From assembly GCF_017086365.1 (NCBI RefSeq), contig NZ_CP070969.1, positions 1,426,001 through 1,490,000 on the forward strand: a DNA stretch of 64,000 nt. Direction: 5' to 3'. Made by a program: the position numbers and the translations under genes. Below are positions 27,705-38,028 of this stretch, piece by piece (the stretch's first letter is position 1; every line of letters begins with the position of its first letter). Below the pieces are notes generated by a model. It had not been told where the DNA came from. It ran no database searches and worked only from the letters and a program-made list of their open reading frames with translations. Origin of the DNA: Paenibacillus tianjinensis (GTDB lineage Bacteria > Bacillota > Bacilli > Paenibacillales > Paenibacillaceae).

Positions 27705-28583
27705 ATGAATTCCAAAAGAACCAATCCCGTCATCATTATTGTTCTGACCTTGTTTAGCCTGGCGTGCCTGATCCCGTTCTGGCTCGTGCTTATGATATCG
27801 CTCGCTGACGAAGACTGGGTAACCGTTCATGGCTACAGCTTCTGGCCGGGTAAATTCAGCCTTGTCGCTTATCAGTATTTAATTGAAGATGCCGAGAAAA
27901 TATTGCGGGCCTATGGTGTGTCTGCTCTGGTAACGATCACCGGTGTGGTGGTCAGCTTGTTCGTGACTTCGGCAATGGCCTATGCGTTATCAAGAAAAGA
28001 GTTTCCGCTCAGGGGGGCTCTGAGCCTCTACATTTTGATTACGATGCTGTTCTCGGGTGGTTTGCTGCCCTGGTATCTTGTATACACCCGCTTTTTACAT
28101 GTTCAGGATACTTTAATGGCCTTAATCATTCCTGGCTTGATTGGCGGCTTCAACGTTATTATCATGCGGACCTTCTTTACGAACAGTATTCCGCCTTCTC
28201 TGATTGATTCGTCGCAGATTGACGGTGCAGGAGAATTCCGGACCTACTTCAGCATTATTCTGCCGCTGTCCCTGCCTGTTATGGCGACAATCGGGCTGTT
28301 CACCACCGTATCCTACTGGAATGACTGGTTTACAAGTTTGGTCTTCATCCAGAATGAGAAGCTGTTCTCTCTGCAGTATTTGCTGACCAAGACCTTAATG
28401 AACGCTTCATTCCTGCAGACGATCGCCAATAAGGCCTATAGCTCCACCGCCCAGGTTACGACACCGCTTGAATCTATCCGTATGGCCATGGCAATGATTG
28501 CGATCGGTCCTCTGGTGCTGGTGTTCCCGTTCCTGCAGAAGTACTTTGTAAAGGGTCTTACCGTAGGCGCTGTGAAAGGCTGA
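27705..28583 (+). CDS. YtcP-type ABC transporter permease
   Basis: 292 residues, six membrane helices, EAA loop LIDSSQIDGAGEFRTYFSII and the typical C-terminus KYFVKGLTVGAVKG. It is 12 bases after its partner permease and has an AAAAGGAG site. Confidence 0.92.
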   Translation: MNSKRTNPVIIIVLTLFSLACLIPFWLVLMISLADEDWVTVHGYSFWPGKFSLVAYQYLIEDAEKILRAYGVSALVTITGVVVSLFVTSAMAYALSRKEFPLRGALSLYILITMLFSGGLLPWYLVYTRFLHVQDTLMALIIPGLIGGFNVIIMRTFFTNSIPPSLIDSSQIDGAGEFRTYFSIILPLSLPVMATIGLFTTVSYWNDWFTSLVFIQNEKLFSLQYLLTKTLMNASFLQTIANKAYSSTAQVTTPLESIRMAMAMIAIGPLVLVFPFLQKYFVKGLTVGAVKG

Positions 28584-28665
28584 TTCCGGCATTATGCCGG
28601 ATTAGTATATGCTGACAATGGTTTCAAAGGGAAAAATAGAAGAATTCCAGGGAGGTCTACTATTT

Positions 28666-30240
28666 ATGAATTGGTTAAAAAAGAGTTCTGCTGTGCTGGC
28701 AGCACTGATGCTGACTTCAGTCGTAGCAGCCGGTTGCGGCGGAAATAACACAGCAAATTCACCAGCGGGTTCAGCTGAGCCGGAGGGGGCAGCCAGCACG
28801 GGGCTTAAGCCTTACGAGGTTGTGATGGTATTCCCCGATGCGCCTCAAAAAGACAATCAGCTGGTTCAGGATGCGATGAATGATTATCTGAAGCAGACTT
28901 ATCCGGAATTGAATATGACGGTCAAGCTGAATCCCATTGATTGGGGGGCTTGGAGCGATAAAACGAATCTGATGATGGCTTCCGGTGATAAAATGGACCT
29001 GCTGTTTACGGCGGATTGGCTTGGCTTCCAGCAACAGGTTACCAAAGGGGGACTGCTGCCGCTTGATGATTTGCTGGCCAAGTACGGTCCTGATATCGAA
29101 GCTGTAGAGAAGGATTACCACGAGCCGGCCAAACGCGACGGCAAGCTGTACGGTATTCATACCCATCAGGAGCTGGGCGGCACGCAAGGTGTTTACTTGA
29201 ACAAAGAGCTTGTGGACAAATACAGCTTTGATCTGACTGCACTGAAGTCCGGTAAAGTCGAGGATCTGGAGCCTATGCTCCAAACCATAAAAGAGAAAGA
29301 ACCGGGGATCACGCCTTTGGTGGCACCAAGCTTTCCGCTCGAAGCTTACTATTCATCCGCGAATCTGGACTCTATTGTAAGTATCGCTGCAATTAACACC
29401 GTAGGGACAGCGGCTGATGATTATACAGTCATCAATTCATTCACCACGCCCCGCTATATGGAGCTTGCGAAGCTGACCAACAAATGGTACAAGGCGGGGT
29501 ATATTAACAAGGATGCACTGACCCCCGGTTTAGATGCCTGGAAGAAAATGCAGGCCGGTAAAGGGTTCGCTTTTGTAGGTGATATGGACATTCTGGCTGA
29601 TATGGAGATTGGTAAAGCTGCGATCTCACCGAATGGTTCGATCAAGGCAGGGCGTGAAATGCTGCAGATTCCTCTTAATATTGACCGTCTGCAGACCGGA
29701 AAGATGACAGCAACCATGTATGCGATTTCGAAGAGCTCAGAAGATCCTGAACGTGCAATGATGCTGCTTAACCTCTTTTATAAAGACAAGGAATTGCTGA
29801 CCCTCTTTAACTTCGGAATTGAAGGGAAGCATTATGTGCTGCAAGATGGCCAGATTGCTCTGCCGGAAGGTCAAACAACAGACAGCGTCGGCTATTATCA
29901 TGATATTATGTGGCAAATCGGCAATCAGATGCTTAACTACACCCGTGTAGGAGAAGACCCGAATAAATACCAGAACTATGAAAAATTCAATCAACAAATT
30001 TCTTCGAACCCTTCCCGGATTTTCGGATTTGTCTTTGATCCGGAGCCGGTTAAAAATGAACTGATTTCAATCGACAATGCCAATAAAACCTTTGTAGACG
30101 GGCTGAAGTCCGGTCAATTGGATCCGGAAGAGGTTGTCCCTAAAATGCTGGAGAAACAAAAGGCAGCAGGAGCCGACAAGGTGATTGCAGAAGCACAAAA
30201 ACAGCTTGATGCCTGGCTTAAAGAAAACGGCAAGAAATAG
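28666..30240 (+). CDS. LplA-type extracellular substrate-binding lipoprotein
   Basis: 524 residues. Lipoprotein signal with lipobox VAAGC (Cys about residue 24), a small Asn/Ser/Ala linker, then a large two-lobe binding domain with the DUF3502-like C-terminus seen in proteins of this class (FGFVFDPEPVKNELISI). ATG 28666 follows AGGGAGG. With the two permeases it forms an importer; from its neighbours (GH66 upstream, oligo-1,6-glucosidase downstream) the ligand is probably isomaltooligosaccharide, possibly cyclic. Confidence 0.9.
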   Translation: MNWLKKSSAVLAALMLTSVVAAGCGGNNTANSPAGSAEPEGAASTGLKPYEVVMVFPDAPQKDNQLVQDAMNDYLKQTYPELNMTVKLNPIDWGAWSDKTNLMMASGDKMDLLFTADWLGFQQQVTKGGLLPLDDLLAKYGPDIEAVEKDYHEPAKRDGKLYGIHTHQELGGTQGVYLNKELVDKYSFDLTALKSGKVEDLEPMLQTIKEKEPGITPLVAPSFPLEAYYSSANLDSIVSIAAINTVGTAADDYTVINSFTTPRYMELAKLTNKWYKAGYINKDALTPGLDAWKKMQAGKGFAFVGDMDILADMEIGKAAISPNGSIKAGREMLQIPLNIDRLQTGKMTATMYAISKSSEDPERAMMLLNLFYKDKELLTLFNFGIEGKHYVLQDGQIALPEGQTTDSVGYYHDIMWQIGNQMLNYTRVGEDPNKYQNYEKFNQQISSNPSRIFGFVFDPEPVKNELISIDNANKTFVDGLKSGQLDPEEVVPKMLEKQKAAGADKVIAEAQKQLDAWLKENGKK

Positions 30241-30286
30241 GCGGTGCTCCATTACTGAATTTATTTGTTAAACGAATCTGTCTGAC

Positions 30287-30320
30287 AAAGGGGCATAATC
30301 CTTCGGTTATGTCTCTTTTC
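30287..30320 (+). terminator. Hairpin between the binding-protein and oligo-1,6-glucosidase genes
   Basis: AAAGGGGCATAA pairs imperfectly with TTATGTCTCTTT around a TCCTTCGG loop, followed by T residues. It probably attenuates rather than fully stops transcription. Confidence 0.6.
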
Positions 30321-30369
30321 ATTTTTGGTTTATAGTTATAGATAAATAGAACATATAGGAGTGATTGCA

Positions 30370-32001
30370 TTGAGTAATACGAAATGGTGGCAGACAGCGG
30401 TTATCTACCAGATCTACCCTAGGAGTTTTCAGGATAGCGACGGAGATGGGATCGGCGATCTCCGGGGAATTATCAACAGATTAGACTATCTCGGGCAGCT
30501 TGGTATTACCGCGATATGGCTTAGTCCCGTTTATAAGTCGCCAAATGATGATAACGGCTATGACATCAGTGATTATCAGGATATTATGAGCGAATTCGGA
30601 ACAATGGAGGATATGGATGAATTAATCGAACAAGCAGGGCACCGCAACATCCGGATTATTATGGATCTGGTGGTCAATCATACTTCGGATGAGCATCCAT
30701 GGTTCATTGAAGCCCGCAAGGGAAAAGACAATCCTTACCGGGACTACTATATCTGGCGTGACCCGGTGAACGGCGGAGTTCCCAATTCCCTGCGTTCCAC
30801 ATTCAGCGGTTCGGCCTGGGAGCTTGATGAAACGAGCGGCCAGTACTATCTGCACTTGTTCAGCCGCAGACAGCCGGACCTGAACTGGGAGAACCCCAAA
30901 GTCCGGCAAGAGGTATGGGACATGATGAATTTCTGGCTGGATAAAGGGGTCGGAGGATTCCGTATGGATGTGATTGATCTGGTCGGCAAAATACCGGATC
31001 AGGAGATTACAGGAAACGGCCCGAAGCTGCATGAATACCTTCAGGAAATGAACCGGGAGACGTTTGGCAAGCATGATGTTCTGACCGTGGGGGAGACTTG
31101 GGGGGCGACACCGGAAGCGGCTAAGCTGTATTCTAATCCGGACCGTAACGAGCTTTCCATGGTATTCCAGTTTGAACATATCGGTCTGGATCAGCAGGAA
31201 GGCGGAGAAAAGTGGGATTTGAAGCCGCTTGCTGTAAGTGAATTAAAACAGGTGCTGGCGAAATGGCAGACGGAGCTGGGGAACGAAGGCTGGAACAGCC
31301 TGTTCTGGAACAATCATGACTTGCCGAGGATTGTATCCCGTTGGGGGGATGACGGACGGTACCGTGTGCAGAGCGCGAAGATGTTCGCCATTCTGCTGCA
31401 CTTAATGAAGGGCACACCTTACATTTATCAAGGCGAAGAGCTTGGAATGACTAATTATCCGGTTCAAGAGATCAGCGAAGTGCAGGATATAGAGAGCATC
31501 AATATGTATCATGAACGGCTTGCAGGCGGATATGCCAAGGAAGAGATTATTCATTCCATTAATGCCAAGGGCAGAGATAATGCCCGGACACCGATTCAAT
31601 GGGATACTACCCCTAACGGGGGATTCACAACCGGAGAGCCATGGCTGCCTGTAAATCCGAATTATACAGAAATTAACATGAAGGCGAACCTGGAGGATCC
31701 GGATTCAGTGTTCCACTGCTACCGGAAGTTAATCGAACTGCGAAAGAACAATCCGATCGTTGTATGGGGTGATTTTGAACTGGTGACGGGTGTGCCGGAT
31801 CAAGTGTTCATGTATTACCGCCGGTACGAAGGTCAGACCTGGCTGGTAACCGCCAATTTCAGCAGGGAGGCTGTAGCGCTGGAGCTGCCCGGTTTCGGTC
31901 AAGCCGGGGAATTAATCATCGGAAACTATTCCAGAGAAGACTTAGACTTTAGACAATTACAATTGCGGCCGTACGAGGCGTTCGCCGTTAAACTTTTGTA
32001 G
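30370..32001 (+). CDS. GH13 oligo-1,6-glucosidase (isomaltase type)
   Basis: 543 residues, cytosolic. GH13_31 pattern: WWQTAVIYQIYPRSFQDSDG at the N-terminus, nucleophile Asp200 in GFRMDVID, acid/base Glu242 in VGETWGATP, Asp317 in NNHDLPR. A Val directly after the nucleophile is the residue associated with alpha-1,6 specificity in this subfamily. TTG 30370 is preferred as start because AGGAG (30357-30361) stands 8 bases before it. It would hydrolyse imported isomaltooligosaccharides to glucose, completing the GH66 pathway. Confidence 0.9.
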   Translation: MSNTKWWQTAVIYQIYPRSFQDSDGDGIGDLRGIINRLDYLGQLGITAIWLSPVYKSPNDDNGYDISDYQDIMSEFGTMEDMDELIEQAGHRNIRIIMDLVVNHTSDEHPWFIEARKGKDNPYRDYYIWRDPVNGGVPNSLRSTFSGSAWELDETSGQYYLHLFSRRQPDLNWENPKVRQEVWDMMNFWLDKGVGGFRMDVIDLVGKIPDQEITGNGPKLHEYLQEMNRETFGKHDVLTVGETWGATPEAAKLYSNPDRNELSMVFQFEHIGLDQQEGGEKWDLKPLAVSELKQVLAKWQTELGNEGWNSLFWNNHDLPRIVSRWGDDGRYRVQSAKMFAILLHLMKGTPYIYQGEELGMTNYPVQEISEVQDIESINMYHERLAGGYAKEEIIHSINAKGRDNARTPIQWDTTPNGGFTTGEPWLPVNPNYTEINMKANLEDPDSVFHCYRKLIELRKNNPIVVWGDFELVTGVPDQVFMYYRRYEGQTWLVTANFSREAVALELPGFGQAGELIIGNYSREDLDFRQLQLRPYEAFAVKLL

Positions 32002-32014
32002 GCTTTAACCCCAT

Positions 32015-32057
32015 CCGGGGCAACATCGGGTACACCTGATGCTGCCCCGGTTTTGTT
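32015..32057. terminator. Shared terminator between convergent genes
   Basis: CCGGGGCAACATCGGG pairs, with two wobble or mismatch positions, with CCTGATGCTGCCCCGG and is followed by TTTTGTTCTTT. It can serve both the glucosidase gene and the minus-strand AraC gene. Confidence 0.85.
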
Positions 32058-32059
32058 CT

Positions 32060-32959
32060 TTAATGGGATTCTTTTACCTGGCCCCGTATCTCTTTGTAAT
32101 ACTGTGAAGGTGTAACTCCAACAATCTTCTTAAACACTTTGCTGAAATAAAAAGGGTCGTCCAAACCAGTCAAATAGCCGATTTCACCAAACGGCAGATG
32201 CGTGGCTTCAATCAGCTCTTTCGCATGATTGATCCTTACGCGATTGACATAGCGCATGATGCTCTGGCCTGTCAGCCTGGTGAAGACGCGGTTCAGATAG
32301 TCATAATTGCAGTCAAATTCCTGCGCGATCCCCTGCCCGGTAATTTTGTCTGTATAATGCTCGTGAATATAGTCCAGCAGGGCATGGACTTTAATCAAGG
32401 GCTTGGTATTGCTGCCCTCATGATTTTGAAGCGCTGCAATGAAATGCTCGCGTGACACCTCGATAAGCCATTCGGTAAATTTCAGGGCAGTTAGTCCGCG
32501 GTTGAAATATTTTCTTCTATATAACATCAGCATTTCATTCATAGCTTGAATAGAGAGAGACAGAACGTTTTTGGACAAATTGTAATGTTTCGGAAAATGG
32601 CAAATGAAATCGCCTCCTTCGGTTTGCTGCGTTTCCTCCTCCAGAATGAAGCGTCTGGCCATTGTCAGCAAATCCCCCGCCTGTGCGAAGCTTATATCCT
32701 GATGCTCAAAATGAATAAAGTAGTAATCGCAGACATGTTTTTCTGTTCCCTCATGCTCTATATTCGGCTCCAGTAAAAGGATATCTCCCTTTTTTAGAAT
32801 ATAATGAATTCCTTTCTCTGTAAGGTGAAGTTCTCCGCTTTTGATGAAATAGAGGACATGCTCGTTTGTTGTTCTTTTAAAATGAATCCAGGGCTGCTTG
32901 TAGGAAACGAATCCCATCAGCTTGATTCTTGGCAGCATTTCGGTATTGACAGCAAACAC
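32060..32959 (-). CDS. AraC-family transcriptional regulator
   Basis: 299 residues. A cupin-like ligand domain (about 1-150; KKGDILLLEPNIEHEGTEKH) and a C-terminal AraC domain (about 195-295; YDYLNRVFTRLTGQSIMRYV and PFYFSKVFKKIVGVTPSQYY). ATG 32959 follows AAGGGGG. It is divergent from the Gfo/Idh and ThuA genes and most likely controls them. A decayed paralogue lies at 14984-15205. Confidence 0.9.
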   Translation of the reverse strand: MFAVNTEMLPRIKLMGFVSYKQPWIHFKRTTNEHVLYFIKSGELHLTEKGIHYILKKGDILLLEPNIEHEGTEKHVCDYYFIHFEHQDISFAQAGDLLTMARRFILEEETQQTEGGDFICHFPKHYNLSKNVLSLSIQAMNEMLMLYRRKYFNRGLTALKFTEWLIEVSREHFIAALQNHEGSNTKPLIKVHALLDYIHEHYTDKITGQGIAQEFDCNYDYLNRVFTRLTGQSIMRYVNRVRINHAKELIEATHLPFGEIGYLTGLDDPFYFSKVFKKIVGVTPSQYYKEIRGQVKESH

Positions 32960-33095
32960 ATTTACGCCCCCTTAAGGAAAAGAAAAAGTAGTTTTTGTAC
33001 AAAAAGGGTATCTTTCAGCCATGTTCGTTTATTCTAGCACAAACTATACTTTAAATGTGTTACAAACGATATTGATAAGAGGCAGGGTGGTGCAG

Positions 33096-34139
33096 TTGGC
33101 AAAACTGAAAGTCGGTGTAATTGGTCTCGGCGGCATATCTGACATGCATATTTCCGGAATTTTAGCGAATGAAGAAGCGGTCTTGTGGTCGATTTGTGAT
33201 TGTAAGGAAGAAGTGCTGGCAAGCCGGGGAGAGCAATATAAGATCCCGGAATCAAGAAGGTACTTGGATTATACAGAAATGCTGGCAGACCCTGAGCTTG
33301 AGGCTGTAAGTATCGGTACGCCCAACTATAACCATTATGAAATTGCCTGTGAGGCCATCAAGCAGCAAAAGCCGTTTGCTCTGGAGAAGCCGGTGACGCT
33401 TGATGAACGGGAAGCTGCCGCACTGCGTGATCTGCTGAGTGAGACGGATTTACCGCATATGATCTGTTTCAGTTACCGGTACAAGCCGGCGGTAAGGTAT
33501 GCAAAATGGCTGATCGATCAAGGGAAATTAGGTGCAATTAAACATGTTTACGGCCAGTATTTGCAAGGCTGGGGGCTAAGTGAGCAGGTTCCGCTGGTCT
33601 GGAGATTCCGCAGGGAGCTGTCCGGTTCAGGCGCGCTTGGAGACCTGGGTTCGCATTTGCTCGATCTTCAGCGTTTTCTTGTAGGCAATGTGGAACGGGT
33701 AATGGCAGATGCCGGAACGATTATCAAGGATCGGCCTTTGCTTGAGAGTGATGGGAAAGGAGAGGTAGATGTCGATGATTTCTGTCATGTGCTTGCCAGG
33801 CTTGACGGGGGGATCTCGTCCACGATGGCAATCTCCAGATTTGCATTCGGCAGGGGAAACTTTCAGCAGCTAGAAATCTTTGGGGACCGGGGAGCGGTGC
33901 TGTATAACCTGGAGGAAGAGGATGTTCTACACGTTAAATTAGCTGAAGATGGTGATGAGGTATTCCGGAAAGTAGAGATTCCTGCAGAATTTCAGGTGGA
34001 TCAAATGACAGCGTTCATTAATCTGGTAAACGGACATGGTGACGGATACGATGCCACTATGGAAGACGGCTATGTAAACCAGCATGCGATTGATTCAATC
34101 CTAGTCTCATTAAAAGAACAACGGTGGATTTTCATCTAA
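33096..34139 (+). CDS. Gfo/Idh/MocA-family NAD(P)-dependent oxidoreductase
   Basis: 347 residues. Rossmann fold at the N-terminus (VGVIGLGGISDMHISGIL), the EKPVTLDEREA motif containing the conserved catalytic Lys, and the C-terminal alpha/beta domain. Members oxidise or reduce sugars and sugar derivatives. TTG 33096 is the probable start, with AGGGTGG before it; upstream in-frame codons encode nothing family-like. It is followed 15 bases later by a ThuA-like gene, a common pairing in sugar catabolism. The substrate is not evident. Confidence 0.88.
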   Translation: MAKLKVGVIGLGGISDMHISGILANEEAVLWSICDCKEEVLASRGEQYKIPESRRYLDYTEMLADPELEAVSIGTPNYNHYEIACEAIKQQKPFALEKPVTLDEREAAALRDLLSETDLPHMICFSYRYKPAVRYAKWLIDQGKLGAIKHVYGQYLQGWGLSEQVPLVWRFRRELSGSGALGDLGSHLLDLQRFLVGNVERVMADAGTIIKDRPLLESDGKGEVDVDDFCHVLARLDGGISSTMAISRFAFGRGNFQQLEIFGDRGAVLYNLEEEDVLHVKLAEDGDEVFRKVEIPAEFQVDQMTAFINLVNGHGDGYDATMEDGYVNQHAIDSILVSLKEQRWIFI

Positions 34140-34154
34140 CAAGGGGGAAATATC

Positions 34155-34883
34155 ATGTCTACAATCAAAGTCACAGTCTGGAACGAATATCGTCATGAAA
34201 GACACAATGAAGAAGTTAGAGCTGTATATCCGGAAGGGATTCATACGGTACTGGCCAATTATTTGAATACTACAGAAGATATGGAGGCACGAACCGCGGT
34301 TCTGGATGAACCAGAGCATGGTTTGACCAGTGAAGTACTGGAGCAAACGGATGTACTGCTATGGTGGGGACATTTGGCCCATGACGAAGTAAGTGATGAA
34401 ATTGTGGAAAAGGTACGGCAAAAGGTGCTGAACGGCATGGGATTAATTGTGCTTCATTCTGGACATAACTCGAAGATATTCCATGCTTTAATGGGTACCA
34501 ATACAGGCGCCTTAAAATGGCGTGATGACGGCGAGAAGGAGCGGATCTGGGTCATTGAACCGGGCCATCCAATCGCCAAGGGACTTGGAGAGTATATTGA
34601 GATTCCAAAGGAAGAAATGTATGGCGAACGTTTTGAGATTCCGGCACCCGATGAGCTTATCTTTATTTCCTGGTTCGAAGGCGGAGAAGTGTTCCGCAGC
34701 GGCTGCTGCTACAAGCGCGGACAGGGTAACATCTTTTACTTCAGACCCGGGCATGAGACTTTTCCGGTCTACTATCAGCCTGAGATTCTTCAAGTCATCA
34801 GCAATAGCGTCCGGTGGGCAGCCAAAAGCAGTCTTGCCACAGTCTCATACGGGCGCGTTGCCCCGCTTGAGCTGATTCCTTAG
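34155..34883 (+). CDS. ThuA-like (trehalose utilization) family protein
   Basis: 242 residues with the glutamine-amidotransferase-like fold of ThuA proteins: [20 protein letters not shown] at the start, [34 protein letters not shown] and the C-terminal [12 protein letters not shown]. In Rhizobium ThuA works with ThuB, a Gfo/Idh-type dehydrogenase, in forming or using 3-keto-disaccharides, which fits the upstream gene. Start follows AAGGGGG. The role here is inferred from the pair. Confidence 0.87.
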   Translation: MSTIKVTVWNEYRHERHNEEVRAVYPEGIHTVLANYLNTTEDMEARTAVLDEPEHGLTSEVLEQTDVLLWWGHLAHDEVSDEIVEKVRQKVLNGMGLIVLHSGHNSKIFHALMGTNTGALKWRDDGEKERIWVIEPGHPIAKGLGEYIEIPKEEMYGERFEIPAPDELIFISWFEGGEVFRSGCCYKRGQGNIFYFRPGHETFPVYYQPEILQVISNSVRWAAKSSLATVSYGRVAPLELIP

Positions 34884-34910
34884 AACGATAAAATAGTACC
34901 ACTAATTGAG

Positions 34911-34936
34911 GCATACCGCCGGGTATGCTTTTTTTC
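34911..34936. terminator. Terminator after the ThuA-like gene
   Basis: GCATACC (34911-34917) pairs with GGTATGC (34922-34928) and seven T follow. It stands between convergent genes. Confidence 0.85.
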
Positions 34937-34987
34937 TATTCTATCATCACATATTTTTAAGGCATCTTGTGTTTTTAAATAGCGAAG

Positions 34988-35404
34988 CTAGTGAGGGGAT
35001 GAACTTTTTGCTTTATTGTTCTTATGAACAGCTTCCGTCCCGCTATCCACGGCAGTCTTGTAGTACAAACATTTATGTTCTATGACTTCCATCGTTTTTT
35101 TTAATTCTTCCATCTGTGCTTCTACGGAAGCTTTCCGCTCCAGGAACATGTCATATCTTTGCTGCAGGGTGGAATCTCCTTCAGAGCACCACTCAATAAA
35201 ATGTTTAATTTCCTTAATCGGCATTCCGGATGACTTCAGGCATTCAATTACTTTTAAAGCTTCTATATCCGATTCCTTGAACACGCGTTTTCCGCCGGAG
35301 CTCCTCTCTATTAAAGGCATAAGACCTTCCTTGTCATAGTAACGCAGGGTATGTGGTGTCATGTTAAAGTATTCTGCCACCTCAGTTATGGAGTATGTTT
35401 TCAT
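34988..35404 (-). CDS. MerR-family regulator, AdhR-like
   Basis: 138 residues. The winged-helix N-terminus (YSITEVAEYFNMTPHTLRYY), the EGDSTLQQRYDMFLERK segment and the C-terminal coiled coil match the MerR subgroup that controls aldehyde-stress dehydrogenases (AdhR in Bacillus). A single Cys lies at CLYYKT. It is divergent from an alcohol dehydrogenase gene, and a MerR-type promoter lies between them. Confidence 0.9.
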   Translation of the reverse strand: MKTYSITEVAEYFNMTPHTLRYYDKEGLMPLIERSSGGKRVFKESDIEALKVIECLKSSGMPIKEIKHFIEWCSEGDSTLQQRYDMFLERKASVEAQMEELKKTMEVIEHKCLYYKTAVDSGTEAVHKNNKAKSSSPH

Positions 35405-35435
35405 CCTGAATCTCCAGTCTCAATTGTATTTGTGC

Positions 35436-35466
35436 TTGACTTAGAGTTAACTTTAAGTAATAACAT
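35436..35466 (+). promoter_or_regulatory. MerR-type promoter of the alcohol dehydrogenase gene
   Basis: TTGACT (35436-35441) and TAACAT (35461-35466) are 19 bp apart, the stretched spacing of MerR-activated promoters. The spacer carries the near-palindrome CTTAGAGTTAACTTTAAG (35440-35457). Confidence 0.75.
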
Positions 35467-35525
35467 ATGTTTTGTAAAGTCTGAATTGCGGATTTTAATA
35501 TAATAACTAGAAGAGAGGTTACACT

Positions 35526-36575
35526 ATGATAAAAGTTAATGCACGTGCTACATTCAGCCAGGAAGGTCCGTTCAAGCTAACCACCATTGAGCGCCGGGAT
35601 CTTCAGCCGCACGATGTTCTTATTGAAATTAAATATGCCGGGATCTGCCACTCGGACATTCATACAGCCCGCGGGGAGTGGGGGCCGGTCAAATATCCGC
35701 TCGTTCCAGGACATGAGATCGCCGGGATTGTCAGTAAGGTCGGTTCCGAAGTTACAAAGTATTCCGTTGGTGACCGGGTAGGGGTGGGTTGTATGGTTGA
35801 CTCCTGCGGAGAGTGCAGTAGTTGCCATAAAGGCGAGGAGCAGTATTGCCTGCATGGAAATACGGGCACTTATGGAGCGACCGACCGGTACGGGCACTAT
35901 ACGCAGGGCGGTTATTCCACCCATATCGTAGTAACAGAAGATTTCGTAGTCCGGATTCCTGATGCTATTCCGCTGGATGCCGCTGCACCACTGTTGTGTG
36001 CCGGAATCACTACCTATTCACCGCTGCGCCATTGGGGAGCCGCTCCAGGCCAAAAAGTAGCTGTTGTGGGTCTTGGCGGACTTGGACATATGGCTGTGAA
36101 GATCGCTCATGCCATGGGAGCTGAGGTTACTGTGCTGTCACAGTCACTGAAAAAGAAGGAAGATGGCTTGCAATTAGGTGCGGACCATTATTATGCGACT
36201 AATGATCCGGGGACATTCAAGCAGCTTGCCGGTTCGTTCGATCTGATTGTAAATACTGTAAGCGCGCAGATTAATATCGATGCCTATCTTTCGCTCCTGG
36301 CGCTGGATGGTACATTAGTCAATGTCGGTGCGCCTGCTGATCCGTTGGCTGTTAATGTATTCTCGCTGATCGGTCAACGCCGTTCATTCGCCGGATCCAT
36401 GATTGGCGGCATTCGTGAAACGCAGGAAATGCTCGATTTCTGTGCTGAACACAATATTGCATCTGAGATCGAGGTCATTTCTGCCGACCAGATTGATGAA
36501 GCATGGGAGCGTGTGCTTGCTTCAGATGTCCGTTACCGGTTTGTCATCGATATCAGCACGATGGGGAACGAATAA
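35526..36575 (+). CDS. Zinc-dependent alcohol/aldehyde dehydrogenase (AdhA/YahK type)
   Basis: 349 residues. Catalytic zinc site ([23 protein letters not shown]), four-Cys structural zinc loop ([15 protein letters not shown]) and a Rossmann motif ([20 protein letters not shown]). This is the cinnamyl-alcohol-dehydrogenase-like group that reduces aldehydes with NADPH. Together with the divergent AdhR-like gene it looks like a reactive-aldehyde defence unit. Start follows AGAGAGG. Confidence 0.9.
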   Translation: MIKVNARATFSQEGPFKLTTIERRDLQPHDVLIEIKYAGICHSDIHTARGEWGPVKYPLVPGHEIAGIVSKVGSEVTKYSVGDRVGVGCMVDSCGECSSCHKGEEQYCLHGNTGTYGATDRYGHYTQGGYSTHIVVTEDFVVRIPDAIPLDAAAPLLCAGITTYSPLRHWGAAPGQKVAVVGLGGLGHMAVKIAHAMGAEVTVLSQSLKKKEDGLQLGADHYYATNDPGTFKQLAGSFDLIVNTVSAQINIDAYLSLLALDGTLVNVGAPADPLAVNVFSLIGQRRSFAGSMIGGIRETQEMLDFCAEHNIASEIEVISADQIDEAWERVLASDVRYRFVIDISTMGNE

Positions 36576-36640
36576 GGGAAGCTGAAGATCAAGAATAGGG
36601 ACTTGATACAGGTGGATCAGACAGAATAGCCTCATAAATG

Positions 36641-36696
36641 AAGCAGCGGCGCAGTAAGACTTTTCAATCAAAGTCTCAAACTGCCCGCTGCTTTTA
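36641..36696. terminator. Long bidirectional terminator hairpin
   Basis: AAGCAGCGGCGCAGT pairs with ACTGCCCGCTGCTT (one bulge), with an inner stem AGACTTT/AAAGTCT, and is followed by TTTTAG. It ends the dehydrogenase gene and also follows the minus-strand remnant at 36701. Confidence 0.8.
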
Positions 36697-36700
36697 GTAT

Positions 36701-36938
36701 TCAACTCAAGTCAATCCAAAAGCTTTCAGGACCTAAGGGTTTCATCGATGAATAATCACTCACTGTCCCCTGGCCGGGCTCATGTCCTAATACAGATTTC
36801 CAACCAAAATGAAAATATTCCCCAATTCTCATACTCTATTTCCGGCTTAGGAATATACAGGGTCTCTCCTTGAATATATTTTTGGATTTCCATGATAAGC
36901 TCTTTTGGTAAAACCTTTGAAGTATTTCTATGTTTCAC
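36701..36938 (-). pseudogene. Frameshifted small gene, N-terminus resembling CD3324-family proteins
   Basis: A GTG start at 36938 opens a frame reading KHRNTSKVLPKELIMEIQKY and IQGETLYIPKPEIEYENWG, similar by eye to the start of small CD3324-family proteins. It then stops at 36780. One frame over from about 36815 an open frame (YFHFGWKSVLGHEPGQ, SFWIDLS) runs to a stop at 36701. A single indel in the GGGGA run near 36818-36823 would join them into one ~80-residue protein. The function is unknown. The remainder of 36576-37017 shows only the terminator. Confidence 0.5.
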
Positions 36939-37017
36939 GTTGCCCGCCTCTTTTTTCAGTCTTTAAAAATAAGGTGCAAAGCCTCTATTTATAAAAGCTT
37001 ATTTAGCGATGATGAGG

Positions 37018-37581
<564 letters not shown>

Positions 37582-37593
<12 letters not shown>

Positions 37594-38028
37594 GAAGCCG
37601 CTATGATTACGGGGCTCACTGAGCACGCCGTCCGCTTTTACACGGATAAAGGTCTGGTGCCAAGCGTACAGCGTAGTCATAATAATGTTCGGATGTTCGA
37701 CGAAGAATCGATTAACTGGCTGCATGGTGTCAAATGCCTCAAACAATCCGGTATGCCGATTGAAGTCATTAAAATATACATCGACCTCTGCCTTGAAGGG
37801 GACTCTACCATTCCGCAGCGCTGCGCTCTTATTATGGAGCATAAAGAAGCAGCACTCGTTAAACTTGAAGAAGCCAAACGGCACATTGCCCATTTGGAAC
37901 AAAAAACCGCTCTGTATCAGGACATCCTGGAGCACCGCTCTCCAGACACAACCAATCCCGGGAACTGGGACAAAATCCAGCATATGCATGGTGATGTGTT
38001 TTACTCACCCTCTGTCCGGAAGGCTTGA
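37582..38028 (+). pseudogene. MerR-family regulator lacking its start
   Basis: The sequence begins abruptly at [20 protein letters not shown], the first helix-turn-helix of a MerR protein, with no start codon or ribosome-binding site, and continues to [16 protein letters not shown]. It overlaps the truncated reductase gene head to head by about 12 bases. In relatives the pair would be divergent around a promoter; here that whole region is gone. Its 3' end abuts an IS66 scrap, so the C-terminus may be altered too. Confidence 0.8.

Noticed and set aside
37594..37989. N-terminal half of a 323-residue minus-strand reductase frame
   Set aside because: This part is the antisense of the MerR gene; the open frame arises by chance from the deletion junction.
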